Assembly: GCF_017347095.1 (NCBI RefSeq)
Contig: NZ_JADPRZ010000030.1
Location: forward strand, 1 to 41,350
Reading direction: 5' to 3'
Source of the DNA: Sporosarcina sp. E16_8
Lineage (GTDB): Bacteria; Bacillota; Bacilli; Bacillales_A; Planococcaceae
Length of the DNA: 41,350 nt
Shown here: positions 17,761 through 24,968 of the stretch, piece by piece
Numbering within the stretch: position 1 is the stretch's first letter
Layout of the letters: every line of letters starts with the position of its first letter
The notes under the pieces: model-generated
What the model saw: only the letters and a program-made list of their open reading frames with translations
What the model was told of the DNA's origin: nothing
The model's database searches: none
Translations under genes and position numbers: made by a program

Positions 17761-18516
17761 ATGCGGAATCTCTTTGATGTAAAAGACAAGATTATTTTAA
17801 TTACTGGTTCAACTAAAGGAATAGGTTACGCTCTAGCAAAAGGATTTTTGGATGTCGGAGCAAAAGTCATTATCAATGGGAGAGACCCTGAAAAAACAAG
17901 AGAAGTAGCTGCTCAATTAGGTAAACGTGCGTTTAGCTATGCTTTTGATGTTAGGGATCAACAAGCAGTAAAAAAAGGAATTCAACATATTGAAGAGACA
18001 GTTGGGCCAATTGATGTATTAATAAATAACGCGGGAATACAGCGCCGTGCACCTCTTGAAGAACTTACAGAAGAAGATTGGGAAACAGTCATCAATGTTA
18101 ATTTAAGTTCGGCCTTCTATGTTTCGCAGTGTGTGTTCAAGTATATGAAATTAAGATTAAAAGGAAAAGTTATTCACATAACTTCATTGAATGCAGAGGC
18201 TGCAAGACCAGGTATTGCGAATTATTGTGCCGCGAAAGGCGGATTGAAAATGCTGACGAAAGCGATGGCAACTGAATGGGGAAAATATAACATTCAAACT
18301 AACGCTATTGGACCTGGCTATTTTCTAACTGATTTAACGGAGTCACTTGCAAGTGATACTACATTTGATAGTTGGGTAAAGGCTGAAGTTCCATTACAGA
18401 GATGGGGAAACCCAGAAGAGTTAATAGGAACGGCAATATATCTAGCCTCTAATGCATCTAATTATGTTAATGGTCATACTGTATATGTAGATGGCGGATG
18501 GCAAGCTTCCTTATAA
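17761..18516 (+). CDS. SDR oxidoreductase, gluconate 5-dehydrogenase-like
   Basis: The ATG at 17761 (251 residues) has GGGGA upstream; the ATG at 17746 lacks a good site. Classical short-chain dehydrogenase features are TGSTKGIGYAL (cofactor), NNAG, and the catalytic Asn in NVNLSSAF, Ser in ITSLNAEAA and Tyr/Lys in NYCAAKGG. The INNAGIQRRAPLEELTEEDWETVINVNL stretch closely resembles gluconate 5-dehydrogenase (IdnO/Gno), which reduces 5-ketogluconate to gluconate. A KduD-like 2-deoxy-gluconate dehydrogenase is the main alternative. It is the last gene before the terminator at 18531, 25 bp after the rpiA-like gene. Confidence 0.85.
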   Translation: MRNLFDVKDKIILITGSTKGIGYALAKGFLDVGAKVIINGRDPEKTREVAAQLGKRAFSYAFDVRDQQAVKKGIQHIEETVGPIDVLINNAGIQRRAPLEELTEEDWETVINVNLSSAFYVSQCVFKYMKLRLKGKVIHITSLNAEAARPGIANYCAAKGGLKMLTKAMATEWGKYNIQTNAIGPGYFLTDLTESLASDTTFDSWVKAEVPLQRWGNPEELIGTAIYLASNASNYVNGHTVYVDGGWQASL

Positions 18517-18530
18517 GGCGTTAAATTATC

Positions 18531-18567
18531 AAAATCCCCTAATTGAATCACTCGGTTTGGGGATTTT
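18531..18567 (+). terminator. Rho-independent terminator of the sugar-acid island
   Basis: AAAATCCCC (18531-18539) pairs with GGGGATTTT (18559-18567), with a U-rich tail, directly after the SDR gene. Confidence 0.85.
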
Positions 18568-18679
18568 ATATTTATACTGAAATAAATTTATGGGACTGCC
18601 GTGAAACGCTAACAATTTGGTACATAGCACTAGTTCAGATAATGAAAGGCTAATGGTACAAAATAAGACTATGACATGC

Positions 18680-18734
18680 GAAAGAAGAAGGCGCTTTAGG
18701 CAAGCCCGTTATTTACACGGGGTGTGATGGAAGC
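18680..18734 (+). pseudogene. Fragment of the downstream ABC binding-protein gene
   Basis: These 55 bases match 20908-20962, inside the binding-protein gene, at 49 of 55 positions without gaps. That segment encodes the start of the mature domain, including the KLVIYTGRDES words. No start codon, signal peptide or continuation is present. It is best read as the relic of a duplicated or rearranged copy. Confidence 0.75.
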
Positions 18735-18828
18735 ACTATCAATTGATTCGAAGTTCAATCATGATTGCGAGTCCGTATCTTAAACTAGCCACCCATCTAA
18801 AAAACACGACTACTTGGAGTGAATAAAA

Positions 18829-19893
18829 TTGAAGCCACAAGAACCCCAAAAAATTAGAGCTAGAGGTATTACGATTGGTCGTTTTCCGGTCGGGGTCAAG
18901 AATTGTATGACGGATGTAGAGGGTGTGAAAGTAGGACATGTCACACTGGACAATCCATTGCAGGGGGATGAATACGCTGCTACAGGTGTGACGGCTATTC
19001 TACCGCATGGTGATAATCTGTTTATGAATAAGGTAGTGGGCGCGAGCTATGTATTGAACGGTTTCGGAAAAACAACAGGGCTCGTCCAAGTCGATGAATT
19101 AGGGCTAATTGAGTCTCCGATTATGCTGACCAATACATTTGGGGTTTCCGCGGTAACACAAGGGACGCTCCACTATATGTTAGAACAAAATCCTGAGATT
19201 GGCGATACAACGGGAACCATTAATTTGGTTGTTGGGGAATGCAATGACAGCAGGCTAAACTCAATTCGTGAGCTGCCGATTCAACCAAGTCACGCGGTTG
19301 CTTCTATTAAAGGGGCTTCTACTGATGCTTCCCTAGAGGGGGCGGTTGGAGCTGGAAAAGGCATGATTTGTTTTGGTTATAAGGGCGGAATCGGCTCTTC
19401 CTCACGAATTATCAAAGACGACGCAAGTGGAAAGACCTATACAATTGGTTGTTTAGTTCTTAGTAACTTCGGGCGGAAAGAAGATTTTCAAATTGACAGA
19501 TACAAACTGAGTGACAATCAGGATGTGCCTACCTATCCTAAACCAGCAGATGGATCCATCATGATTGTCTTGGCTACAGATGCACCGCTGGGCAGCAGGC
19601 AGTTAAGGCGGGTCGCTAAAAGATGTGGTATCGGACTGGGGAGAACGGGCAGTCATTTTAGTAATGGCAGTGGTGACATTGTTATTGCTTTTTCGACAGC
19701 TCATAAAATACCACATTTCACTACGGATACTATCGAAACAAGGCTAGAGCTTAGAGAAGATCATCCGATTATGAATGACCTCTTCTCTGCCGCGTCAGAT
19801 GTTACAGAGGAAGCGATTTTAAATTCATTATCACAGGCGGTGACGACTACCGGACGGATGGGAAATACCGTTTACGCTTATCCGTTTGAATGA
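18829..19893 (+). CDS. P1-family (DmpA-like) aminopeptidase, self-processing
   Basis: TTG 18829 follows GGAGTGA; the product has 354 residues, typical of the family. P1 peptidases (DmpA, BapA) are N-terminal nucleophile enzymes that cut themselves at a Gly-Ser bond. Here that bond is Gly242-Ser243 in DGSIMIVLATDAPL. Other family blocks are TDVEGVKVGHVTL, GECNDSRLN, GAGKGMICFGYKGGIGSSSR and FSNGSGDIVIAFSTA. Members release N-terminal L- or D-amino acids or beta-amino acids from small peptides and amides. It lies between the sugar-acid island and the ABC/ArgH-like block, with its own ribosome site; whether it belongs functionally to the latter is unknown. Confidence 0.9.
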   Translation: MKPQEPQKIRARGITIGRFPVGVKNCMTDVEGVKVGHVTLDNPLQGDEYAATGVTAILPHGDNLFMNKVVGASYVLNGFGKTTGLVQVDELGLIESPIMLTNTFGVSAVTQGTLHYMLEQNPEIGDTTGTINLVVGECNDSRLNSIRELPIQPSHAVASIKGASTDASLEGAVGAGKGMICFGYKGGIGSSSRIIKDDASGKTYTIGCLVLSNFGRKEDFQIDRYKLSDNQDVPTYPKPADGSIMIVLATDAPLGSRQLRRVAKRCGIGLGRTGSHFSNGSGDIVIAFSTAHKIPHFTTDTIETRLELREDHPIMNDLFSAASDVTEEAILNSLSQAVTTTGRMGNTVYAYPFE

Positions 19894-20009
19894 ACTGAAA
19901 TAAAAAAGCACGTCTGTTGATTAACCAAACCAGTGAATAACATGATCACCTACTGGGCGCTACGTGTATAGTTGTTTTGGATTCGCTTTGGATTGAATGA
20001 CTTCTATAA

Positions 20010-20078
20010 GATTACCGAGATGTCTGGGCGTGTAGGAATGCGGCTTTGTCGCATCCCTACACAGTCTTTTCGGTAATC
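20010..20078. repeat. Long nested inverted repeat (hairpin 1)
   Basis: Outer arms GATTACCGA (20010-20018) and TCGGTAATC (20070-20078) are perfect. The inner arms GTGTAGG/CCTACAC and TGCG/CGCA form a long broken stem. TTTT follows the inner stem, so it may also terminate the P1 peptidase transcript. Confidence 0.65.
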
Positions 20079-20177
20079 GTATGGTGGTCCTTCATCCGTC
20101 GCTCTTCAAAAACACAGATACACGAAGTGCTCAAGCTTTTTGGGACGAAAGAATAGTGGGCTCCTTAGCTGGAGAAA

Positions 20178-20205
20178 AGCCGCCAAAGATGCAATTTTGG
20201 CGGCT
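20178..20205. repeat. Hairpin 2, 10-bp stem with 8-nt loop
   Basis: AGCCGCCAAA pairs with TTTGGCGGCT around the loop GATGCAAT. It is the inverted counterpart of hairpin 3. Confidence 0.75.
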
Positions 20206-20328
20206 GAAACTTTCTCTATGGATTTTCCTTTCTTTATTAAAGAAGTGTCGCATTCTAGTAGACATCACATAATTAGATGCATAAGCTTTACAAGAAGTAA
20301 GCAAGATGCACATTGTACAACGTGCAAG

Positions 20329-20356
20329 AGTGCCCGAAATTGCATCTTCGGGCACT
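20329..20356. repeat. Hairpin 3, inverted relative of hairpin 2
   Basis: AGTGCCCGAA pairs with TTCGGGCACT around the loop ATTGCATC, the exact reverse complement of the loop of hairpin 2. Stem length and loop length are identical, and stem differences are compensated on both arms. Confidence 0.75.
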
Positions 20357-20467
20357 TACACGCTGTATAGAATATCATCTACTCTTATCTTCCAAAACAA
20401 CTGCATTTTTCACTTGGAAATTGTAGGATCGCGACAGGCAACTATTCGCAACAGGATTACTGAAAGA

Positions 20468-20506
20468 AGTGTGGCTAAAAGTGACTCCGTCACTTTTAGC
20501 CACACT
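20468..20506. repeat. Hairpin 4, perfect 18-bp stem
   Basis: AGTGTGGCTAAAAGTGAC (20468-20485) is followed by its exact complement (20489-20506) with a 3-nt loop TCC. No T-run follows on either strand beyond the arms, so it is not a standard terminator. Confidence 0.8.
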
Positions 20507-20525
20507 AGGACCCCTCAGTAAATCT

Positions 20526-20611
20526 GTCATGAATAGTTCGCCGAAAGCGAACCGGAAATGATCCAGTGAAAAGGAATCTATTCATACATGACTGTGTGAA
20601 TAGGTTTTTTT
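20526..20611 (+). terminator. Attenuator-like fold with alternative pairing
   Basis: CTATTCA (20578-20584) can pair with TGAATAG at 20597-20603, followed by seven Ts, forming a rho-independent terminator. It can instead pair with TGAATAG at 20530-20536, enclosing a perfect GTTCGC/GCGAAC hairpin (20536-20552). The two pairings are mutually exclusive, as in riboswitch or attenuator leaders. I do not recognise a known riboswitch class. Confidence 0.5.
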
Positions 20612-20667
20612 GCTTTATGAAAATGACTGCGCATATATGGTTGATTATTGCAAATAGACAAATAAGT

Positions 20668-20696
20668 TTGACTAGAACGAGTTTCCATTTTACAAT
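20668..20696 (+). promoter_or_regulatory. Sigma-A promoter of the ABC operon
   Basis: TTGACT (20668-20673), 17-bp spacer and TACAAT (20691-20696). It lies about 100 bp before the binding-protein start. Confidence 0.65.
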
Positions 20697-20797
20697 TAAT
20701 GAAAACATATCTAGTTGAGGGACCATATAGTAACAGAGTACTAACTAATTCCTGGGTACCTTGCAATCGTTTATATAATCAAAAGGGGGTTTTTTGA

Positions 20798-21874
20798 TTG
20801 AAGAAAAAAGGTCTATTTAGTATGTTGCTCGTTCTGTTTCTCCTTGTTGCGGCTGCGTGTGGTAATGACAAAGGGGAAAGCGACACTAAAAAGGAAGATG
20901 ATGTAGTGAAAGAAGAAGGCGCTTCAGGCAAGCTCGTTATTTACACAGGGCGCGATGAAAGCGTTGTTGAGAAGGTCGTTGGGATGTTTAATGAAAAATA
21001 CCCTGACATTCAAGTCGATAATTTGACGATGGGGGCACAACAAATTCTTGAGCGTGTCCGCGGTGAGAAAGCGAATCCTCAAGCAGACTTCTGGTGGGGT
21101 GGGACACAATCCGCAATGATGGTGGCGGCGAATGAGGATCTACTTATGCCATTCAAGCCTTCATTTGATGATGCGATTGCGGCCGACTATAAAGATGCTG
21201 AAGGCAGATGGTACGGGGAGATGCTGTTGCCGGAAGTCATTATGATCAATAGCGATGTATTAACGCCGGAGACGGGTCCGCAAGATTGGGATGATTTGTT
21301 GAAGCCAGAATGGAAAGATAAAATCGTTATCCGAGGTGTTCTAGCTTCTGGGACGATGCGTACAATTTACTCATCAATGATTTATCGTCAAGGTGCGGAT
21401 GATCCTGAAAAAGGCTATGAATGGCTTAAAGGCCTAGATGCTAACACGAAAGATTACGCACAAGATCCGACAAATCTTTATTTGAAGTTGGTTCGCCAAG
21501 AAGGAATTGTTTCGTTGTGGAATTTGCAAGATATCCTGTTGCAAAGCAAGTTGAACAACCAGCCATTTGACTATATTTATCCGAAGAGTGGCGCGCCGAT
21601 TCTGGTAGACGCGGTCGGTATTGTCAATGAAGCAAAAAACGAAGCGAATGCGAAGCTGTTCTACGAATTCCTCTTTGACCCAGAAGTGCGTGCAGAACTT
21701 GCAGAAGAATTGTATCAGATTCCGACACGCTCGGATATTGCCAAAGAAGATATGCCTGAATGGTACCAGGAACTTGACCTGAAGGCACTTGATATCGATT
21801 GGGAAGTGATGGCTGACAAAGAAGCGGAATGGATGGAGCATTGGGATTCGAACATCAAAGGAAAAGGGAAGTAA
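20798..21874 (+). CDS. ABC transporter solute-binding lipoprotein (iron/polyamine-type)
   Basis: TTG 20798 follows AAAGGGGG. The protein has 358 residues, with a lipoprotein signal (LLVAAAC, Cys21) and an acidic linker. A family-1 binding-protein domain starts near residue 46 with KLVIYTGRDESVVEKVVGMFNEKYP. It also shows DFWWGGTQSAMMVA, GEMLLPEVIMINSD and YQIPTRSD. The closest families I can name are Fe(III) (FutA/FbpA), polyamine and phosphonate binding proteins. The paired tyrosines near the C-terminus of FbpA-type iron binders are not evident, so free Fe(III) is not assured. The ArgH-like enzyme in the same operon suggests an amino-polycarboxylate or other amino-acid-like ligand, possibly with metal. 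Confidence 0.85.
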   Translation: MKKKGLFSMLLVLFLLVAAACGNDKGESDTKKEDDVVKEEGASGKLVIYTGRDESVVEKVVGMFNEKYPDIQVDNLTMGAQQILERVRGEKANPQADFWWGGTQSAMMVAANEDLLMPFKPSFDDAIAADYKDAEGRWYGEMLLPEVIMINSDVLTPETGPQDWDDLLKPEWKDKIVIRGVLASGTMRTIYSSMIYRQGADDPEKGYEWLKGLDANTKDYAQDPTNLYLKLVRQEGIVSLWNLQDILLQSKLNNQPFDYIYPKSGAPILVDAVGIVNEAKNEANAKLFYEFLFDPEVRAELAEELYQIPTRSDIAKEDMPEWYQELDLKALDIDWEVMADKEAEWMEHWDSNIKGKGK

Positions 21875-21901
21875 TTATTCTTTTATCAGCGCGGCAAGCA
21901 G

Positions 21902-21930
21902 GGCCTCGGGTTATTACTCTCGAGGTCTTT
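21902..21930 (+). terminator. Weak terminator/attenuator after the binding-protein gene
   Basis: GGCCTCG pairs with CGAGGTC (one G-U pair), followed by TTT. It could lower transcription of the membrane components relative to the binding protein. Confidence 0.4.
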
Positions 21931-21975
21931 CCATTACATAGTGACTATATGTGTTGAAATAAAGAATCCCATTGA

Positions 21976-22076
21976 ATTCGCTACGGCGCTCGGGGATGCC
22001 TCCCGCCCTAAGCCAAGCAGCTTCGCCGCCAGTCTTAGGGCTTCGGCGACCCCTTGGAAGGCGCCTTCGCTAATTT
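21976..22076 (+). repeat. Interspersed ~100-bp repeat, copy A
   Basis: GC-rich element with a GGGATGCCTCCCGCCCTAAG core and an internal GCCCTAAG/CTTAGGGC inverted repeat. The reverse complement of 33045-33140 is nearly identical. It sits inside the ABC operon between the binding-protein and ATPase genes. Confidence 0.85.
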
Positions 22077-22131
22077 GATATAAGTATTCATTTTTTCAAT
22101 ATAGATAGATTGGAACAAAAGGGGTGACGGG

Positions 22132-23202
22132 ATGAAGGGTGTTCGATTACAAGATATAACAAAGACGTTCGGAAAAGTTCACGGCGTAAAAGAGTTGAAT
22201 ATCGACATACAGCCTGGCGAGTTTTTCACATTTCTTGGACCGAGCGGATGCGGAAAGACGACGACGCTCCGGATGATTGCCGGATTTTATTACCCAACGG
22301 ATGGGAAGATTTTTTTCGATGAACGTGACGTAACCAGGTTGCAGCCGAATAAGCGGGACATTGGCATGGTGTTCCAGAACTATGCGCTCTTTCCACATAT
22401 GACGGTGAATGAAAATATTGCGTTTGGCTTAGAAGTGAGAAAGTTTTCGAAACAGGCTATAAGTGAAAAAGTAGATGAAGTGAGAGGCCTTGTGCGGCTT
22501 GAACAATATGGCGAACGGAAAATCAATGAACTTTCGGGTGGTCAACAGCAACGTGTCGCATTGGCTCGGGCGCTTGTCATTAAACCGGATATTTTGCTGT
22601 TGGATGAACCGTTATCGAATTTGGACGCCAAGCTGCGCGAAGAAACCCGTATTGAAATAAAACGGCTGCAAGCGGAACTTGGTGTGACGACGGTCTATGT
22701 TACTCATGATCAGACGGAAGCGATGGCGATGTCTGACCGCATTATGGTGATGGAAAACGGCTATGTACAACAGATTGGTACGCCGCAGGAAATTTACAAT
22801 CGTCCAGTCAATAGGTTCGTATCATCATTCATTGGCGAATCGAATACGCTAGAAATGACCGTCATGTCAATTGATGGTGAAAAAGTTATTGTGAGAAATG
22901 AACATGGTGTCAAGCTGTCAGGACTTCTTAGCAACAGTTCTCCGCTAGCGCCGATGAATAAAGGGGAAACAATCCATGTGTCAATTCGTCCAGAATCAAT
23001 ACTTCAAGGTGACGGGGAAAACACACTGACCGGAGAAATTACATTTGTTGAATTCACTGGACTAAGCGTCAATTATAGTGTGAAAGTTCCGGGGGTTACG
23101 CTTAAGGTGATGATTATTAATACAGGCGGAAAACTGTTGCAAATAGGGGATTCCATCCAGTTATCTATCCCATCTCGCAGCCTTTACTTTCTTGGGGAAT
23201 AG
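22132..23202 (+). CDS. ABC transporter ATPase (PotA/FbpC type)
   Basis: The 356-residue protein has Walker A GPSGCGKTT near residue 39, Q-loop VFQNYALFPHMTV, signature LSGGQQQR, Walker B ILLLDEP and the H-loop TVYVTHDQTEAMAMSD. A C-terminal TOBE-type regulatory domain follows at about 280-356. It powers import by the adjacent double permease; the length and TOBE domain are typical of iron, polyamine and phosphonate importers. Start ATG 22132 has AAAAGGGGTG upstream. The permease start lies 11 bp after the stop. Confidence 0.93.
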   Translation: MKGVRLQDITKTFGKVHGVKELNIDIQPGEFFTFLGPSGCGKTTTLRMIAGFYYPTDGKIFFDERDVTRLQPNKRDIGMVFQNYALFPHMTVNENIAFGLEVRKFSKQAISEKVDEVRGLVRLEQYGERKINELSGGQQQRVALARALVIKPDILLLDEPLSNLDAKLREETRIEIKRLQAELGVTTVYVTHDQTEAMAMSDRIMVMENGYVQQIGTPQEIYNRPVNRFVSSFIGESNTLEMTVMSIDGEKVIVRNEHGVKLSGLLSNSSPLAPMNKGETIHVSIRPESILQGDGENTLTGEITFVEFTGLSVNYSVKVPGVTLKVMIINTGGKLLQIGDSIQLSIPSRSLYFLGE

Positions 23203-23213
23203 GGGGCTTGCAA

Positions 23214-24935
23214 GTGAAAAAACAACCATTCCAGTCGTCACAAGATAGCTTATGGGCGCGTATTACACGGTCCCCTTCCTTCATTTATGTCCTGATTTCA
23301 CCATTGTTCCTCATTTTATTTGGATATGTTATTTTTCCATTTTACCAGTCGTTCATTCAAAGTTTCGGCAGTGAAACAGGGCTGAATAATTATAAAAAGT
23401 TTTTCAGTTTAGAAAGTACAGCCAATCTGGAAGCACTCTGGACGAGTGTGTACATTTCGGTTATTAGTGTTATTACATGCGCAATTGTCGGCGTGTTGAT
23501 GGCTTTTTTACTTGAGCGCTATGACTTTCCAGGGCGTCGTGTGTTATCCATTCTCGTGCTAGTACCCATGGCGTTGCCACCGCTTGTCGGTGTGCTGTCA
23601 TTCACATTTTTGTATGGAGAAAGTGGTATTATTCCACGTGGTATTCAGCATTTATTCAATTTAGAGCAAGTACCTTTCAAGTTAAAAGGGGTATGGGGCG
23701 TTATTGTGGTCCATACGTTTACGATGTATACGTACTTCTATTTGACAGCTTCGGCGGCGATTAAAGGGCTCGATCCGTCACTCGAAGAAGCGGCGACAAA
23801 CCTAGGTGCAAGCAGACTGCGGATATGGCGAAAAGTTATTTTACCAATGCTGACACCGTCGATTGTGGCCGCGGCACTTCTCGTGTTTATGATTTCAATG
23901 GCGTCCTACACTGCACCGCTTATTTTTGGGGTGGAGCGGACGATGACGATGCAAATCTATTTATCGAGGACGAATGGCAACTTGGATATGGCCGCTACGC
24001 AATCAACGATATTATCATTTGTATCCATTTCATTTTTAATCATCATGAGATGGTACCAAAATAAGCGTAATTACCAAAACTTGAGCAAAGGAATTAGTGT
24101 CCATCGTTCGGAAGTGAAATCAAAGGCCATGAAAGTGGTTTCCATCGTTCTATCTGTTGCTGGCGTTATCATCTTGTTATTGCCAATTTTGACGCTCATT
24201 CTCATATCGTTATCTGTGGATGGTACGTGGACGACCCAAGTGTTGCCGCCGGCGTATACATTTGATCATTATATTTCATTATTTACGGATGAACGGACGT
24301 GGCGACCGATTTGGAACTCGCTGCAAATGGGCTTTGTCGCAACGCTTGGTAACATCATATTTGGCGTTGCGGCGGCATATGCGATGGTAAGGCTTAATTT
24401 TAAAGGGAAGACTTTGCTTGATATATTAATCATGGTTCCGTGGGCACTTCCTGGTACCGTCGTAGCAGTGAACTTGATTGCAGCATTCAGTGAAGAAAAT
24501 ATTTTCGCTTTCAATCAAGTTTTGATTGGGACGTTTTGGATATTGCCACTCGCTTATTTCATTCGCCATTTGCCACTCGTTTTCCGCTCGACATCAGCGT
24601 CGTTAATGCAGATGGACCAATCAATAGAGGAGGCTTCTAGGAGTCTTGGCGCTGGTTGGTGGATGACGTTTCGAAAAATAGTTCTACCATTGACATTGAC
24701 AGGGATTTTAGCGGGAACACTTCTTGCATTCGTTCAAAGTATCGGGGAATTTGTGGCGTCAATTCTCATTTATAGTACGTCGACGATGCCTTTATCTGTC
24801 GCAATCTTCCAAAAGATGTACGCGTTCAAATTTGGTACGGCCTGTGCATACGGCGTGCTGCAAATTGTTTTAATTCTGATTGTATTGACGATTTCTGAGA
24901 GGTTGTCGAAAGGAACTGCTGGTTCGGCAATTTAA
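23214..24935 (+). CDS. ABC transporter fused double permease (FbpB type)
   Basis: The GTG at 23214 is preferred (7 bp after AGGGGG) over the TTG at 23208; the product has 573 residues. Two binding-protein-dependent permease domains are fused, each with its EAA loop: EEAATNLGASRLRIWRKVILP in the first half and EEASRSLGAGWWMTFRKIVLP in the second. About twelve transmembrane helices are predicted. Fused permeases of this shape occur in iron(III) and 2-aminoethylphosphonate importers. It forms the membrane channel for the importer encoded by the two preceding genes. Confidence 0.92.
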   Translation: MKKQPFQSSQDSLWARITRSPSFIYVLISPLFLILFGYVIFPFYQSFIQSFGSETGLNNYKKFFSLESTANLEALWTSVYISVISVITCAIVGVLMAFLLERYDFPGRRVLSILVLVPMALPPLVGVLSFTFLYGESGIIPRGIQHLFNLEQVPFKLKGVWGVIVVHTFTMYTYFYLTASAAIKGLDPSLEEAATNLGASRLRIWRKVILPMLTPSIVAAALLVFMISMASYTAPLIFGVERTMTMQIYLSRTNGNLDMAATQSTILSFVSISFLIIMRWYQNKRNYQNLSKGISVHRSEVKSKAMKVVSIVLSVAGVIILLLPILTLILISLSVDGTWTTQVLPPAYTFDHYISLFTDERTWRPIWNSLQMGFVATLGNIIFGVAAAYAMVRLNFKGKTLLDILIMVPWALPGTVVAVNLIAAFSEENIFAFNQVLIGTFWILPLAYFIRHLPLVFRSTSASLMQMDQSIEEASRSLGAGWWMTFRKIVLPLTLTGILAGTLLAFVQSIGEFVASILIYSTSTMPLSVAIFQKMYAFKFGTACAYGVLQIVLILIVLTISERLSKGTAGSAI

Positions 24936-24968
24936 TTACTTACTTCCGAATGAAAGGTGGAATACCTC

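Larger units (their letters stand above)
19894..20797. other. 900-bp non-coding region rich in hairpins
   Basis: No credible gene lies here; the short open frames on both strands are fragments that run through the inverted repeats. The region contains strong hairpins at 20010-20078, 20178-20205, 20329-20356 and 20468-20506. It also holds an attenuator-like fold at 20526-20611 and a sigma-A promoter at 20668-20696, each listed separately. Confidence 0.7.

Noticed and set aside
20081..20521. Short overlapping open frames on both strands in the hairpin region
   Set aside because: They run through inverted repeats, are Cys/Arg/His-rich, lack ribosome sites and resemble no protein family.
20700..20797. 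T-box-like wording (GGGTACC) before the ABC operon
   Set aside because: The conserved T-box antiterminator sequence and a following terminator are absent; the match is only a few bases.
20798..21874. Naming the binding protein FutA or FbpA (Fe(III) binder)
   Set aside because: The C-terminal paired tyrosines expected for ferric binding are not evident; several other ligand classes share this family.
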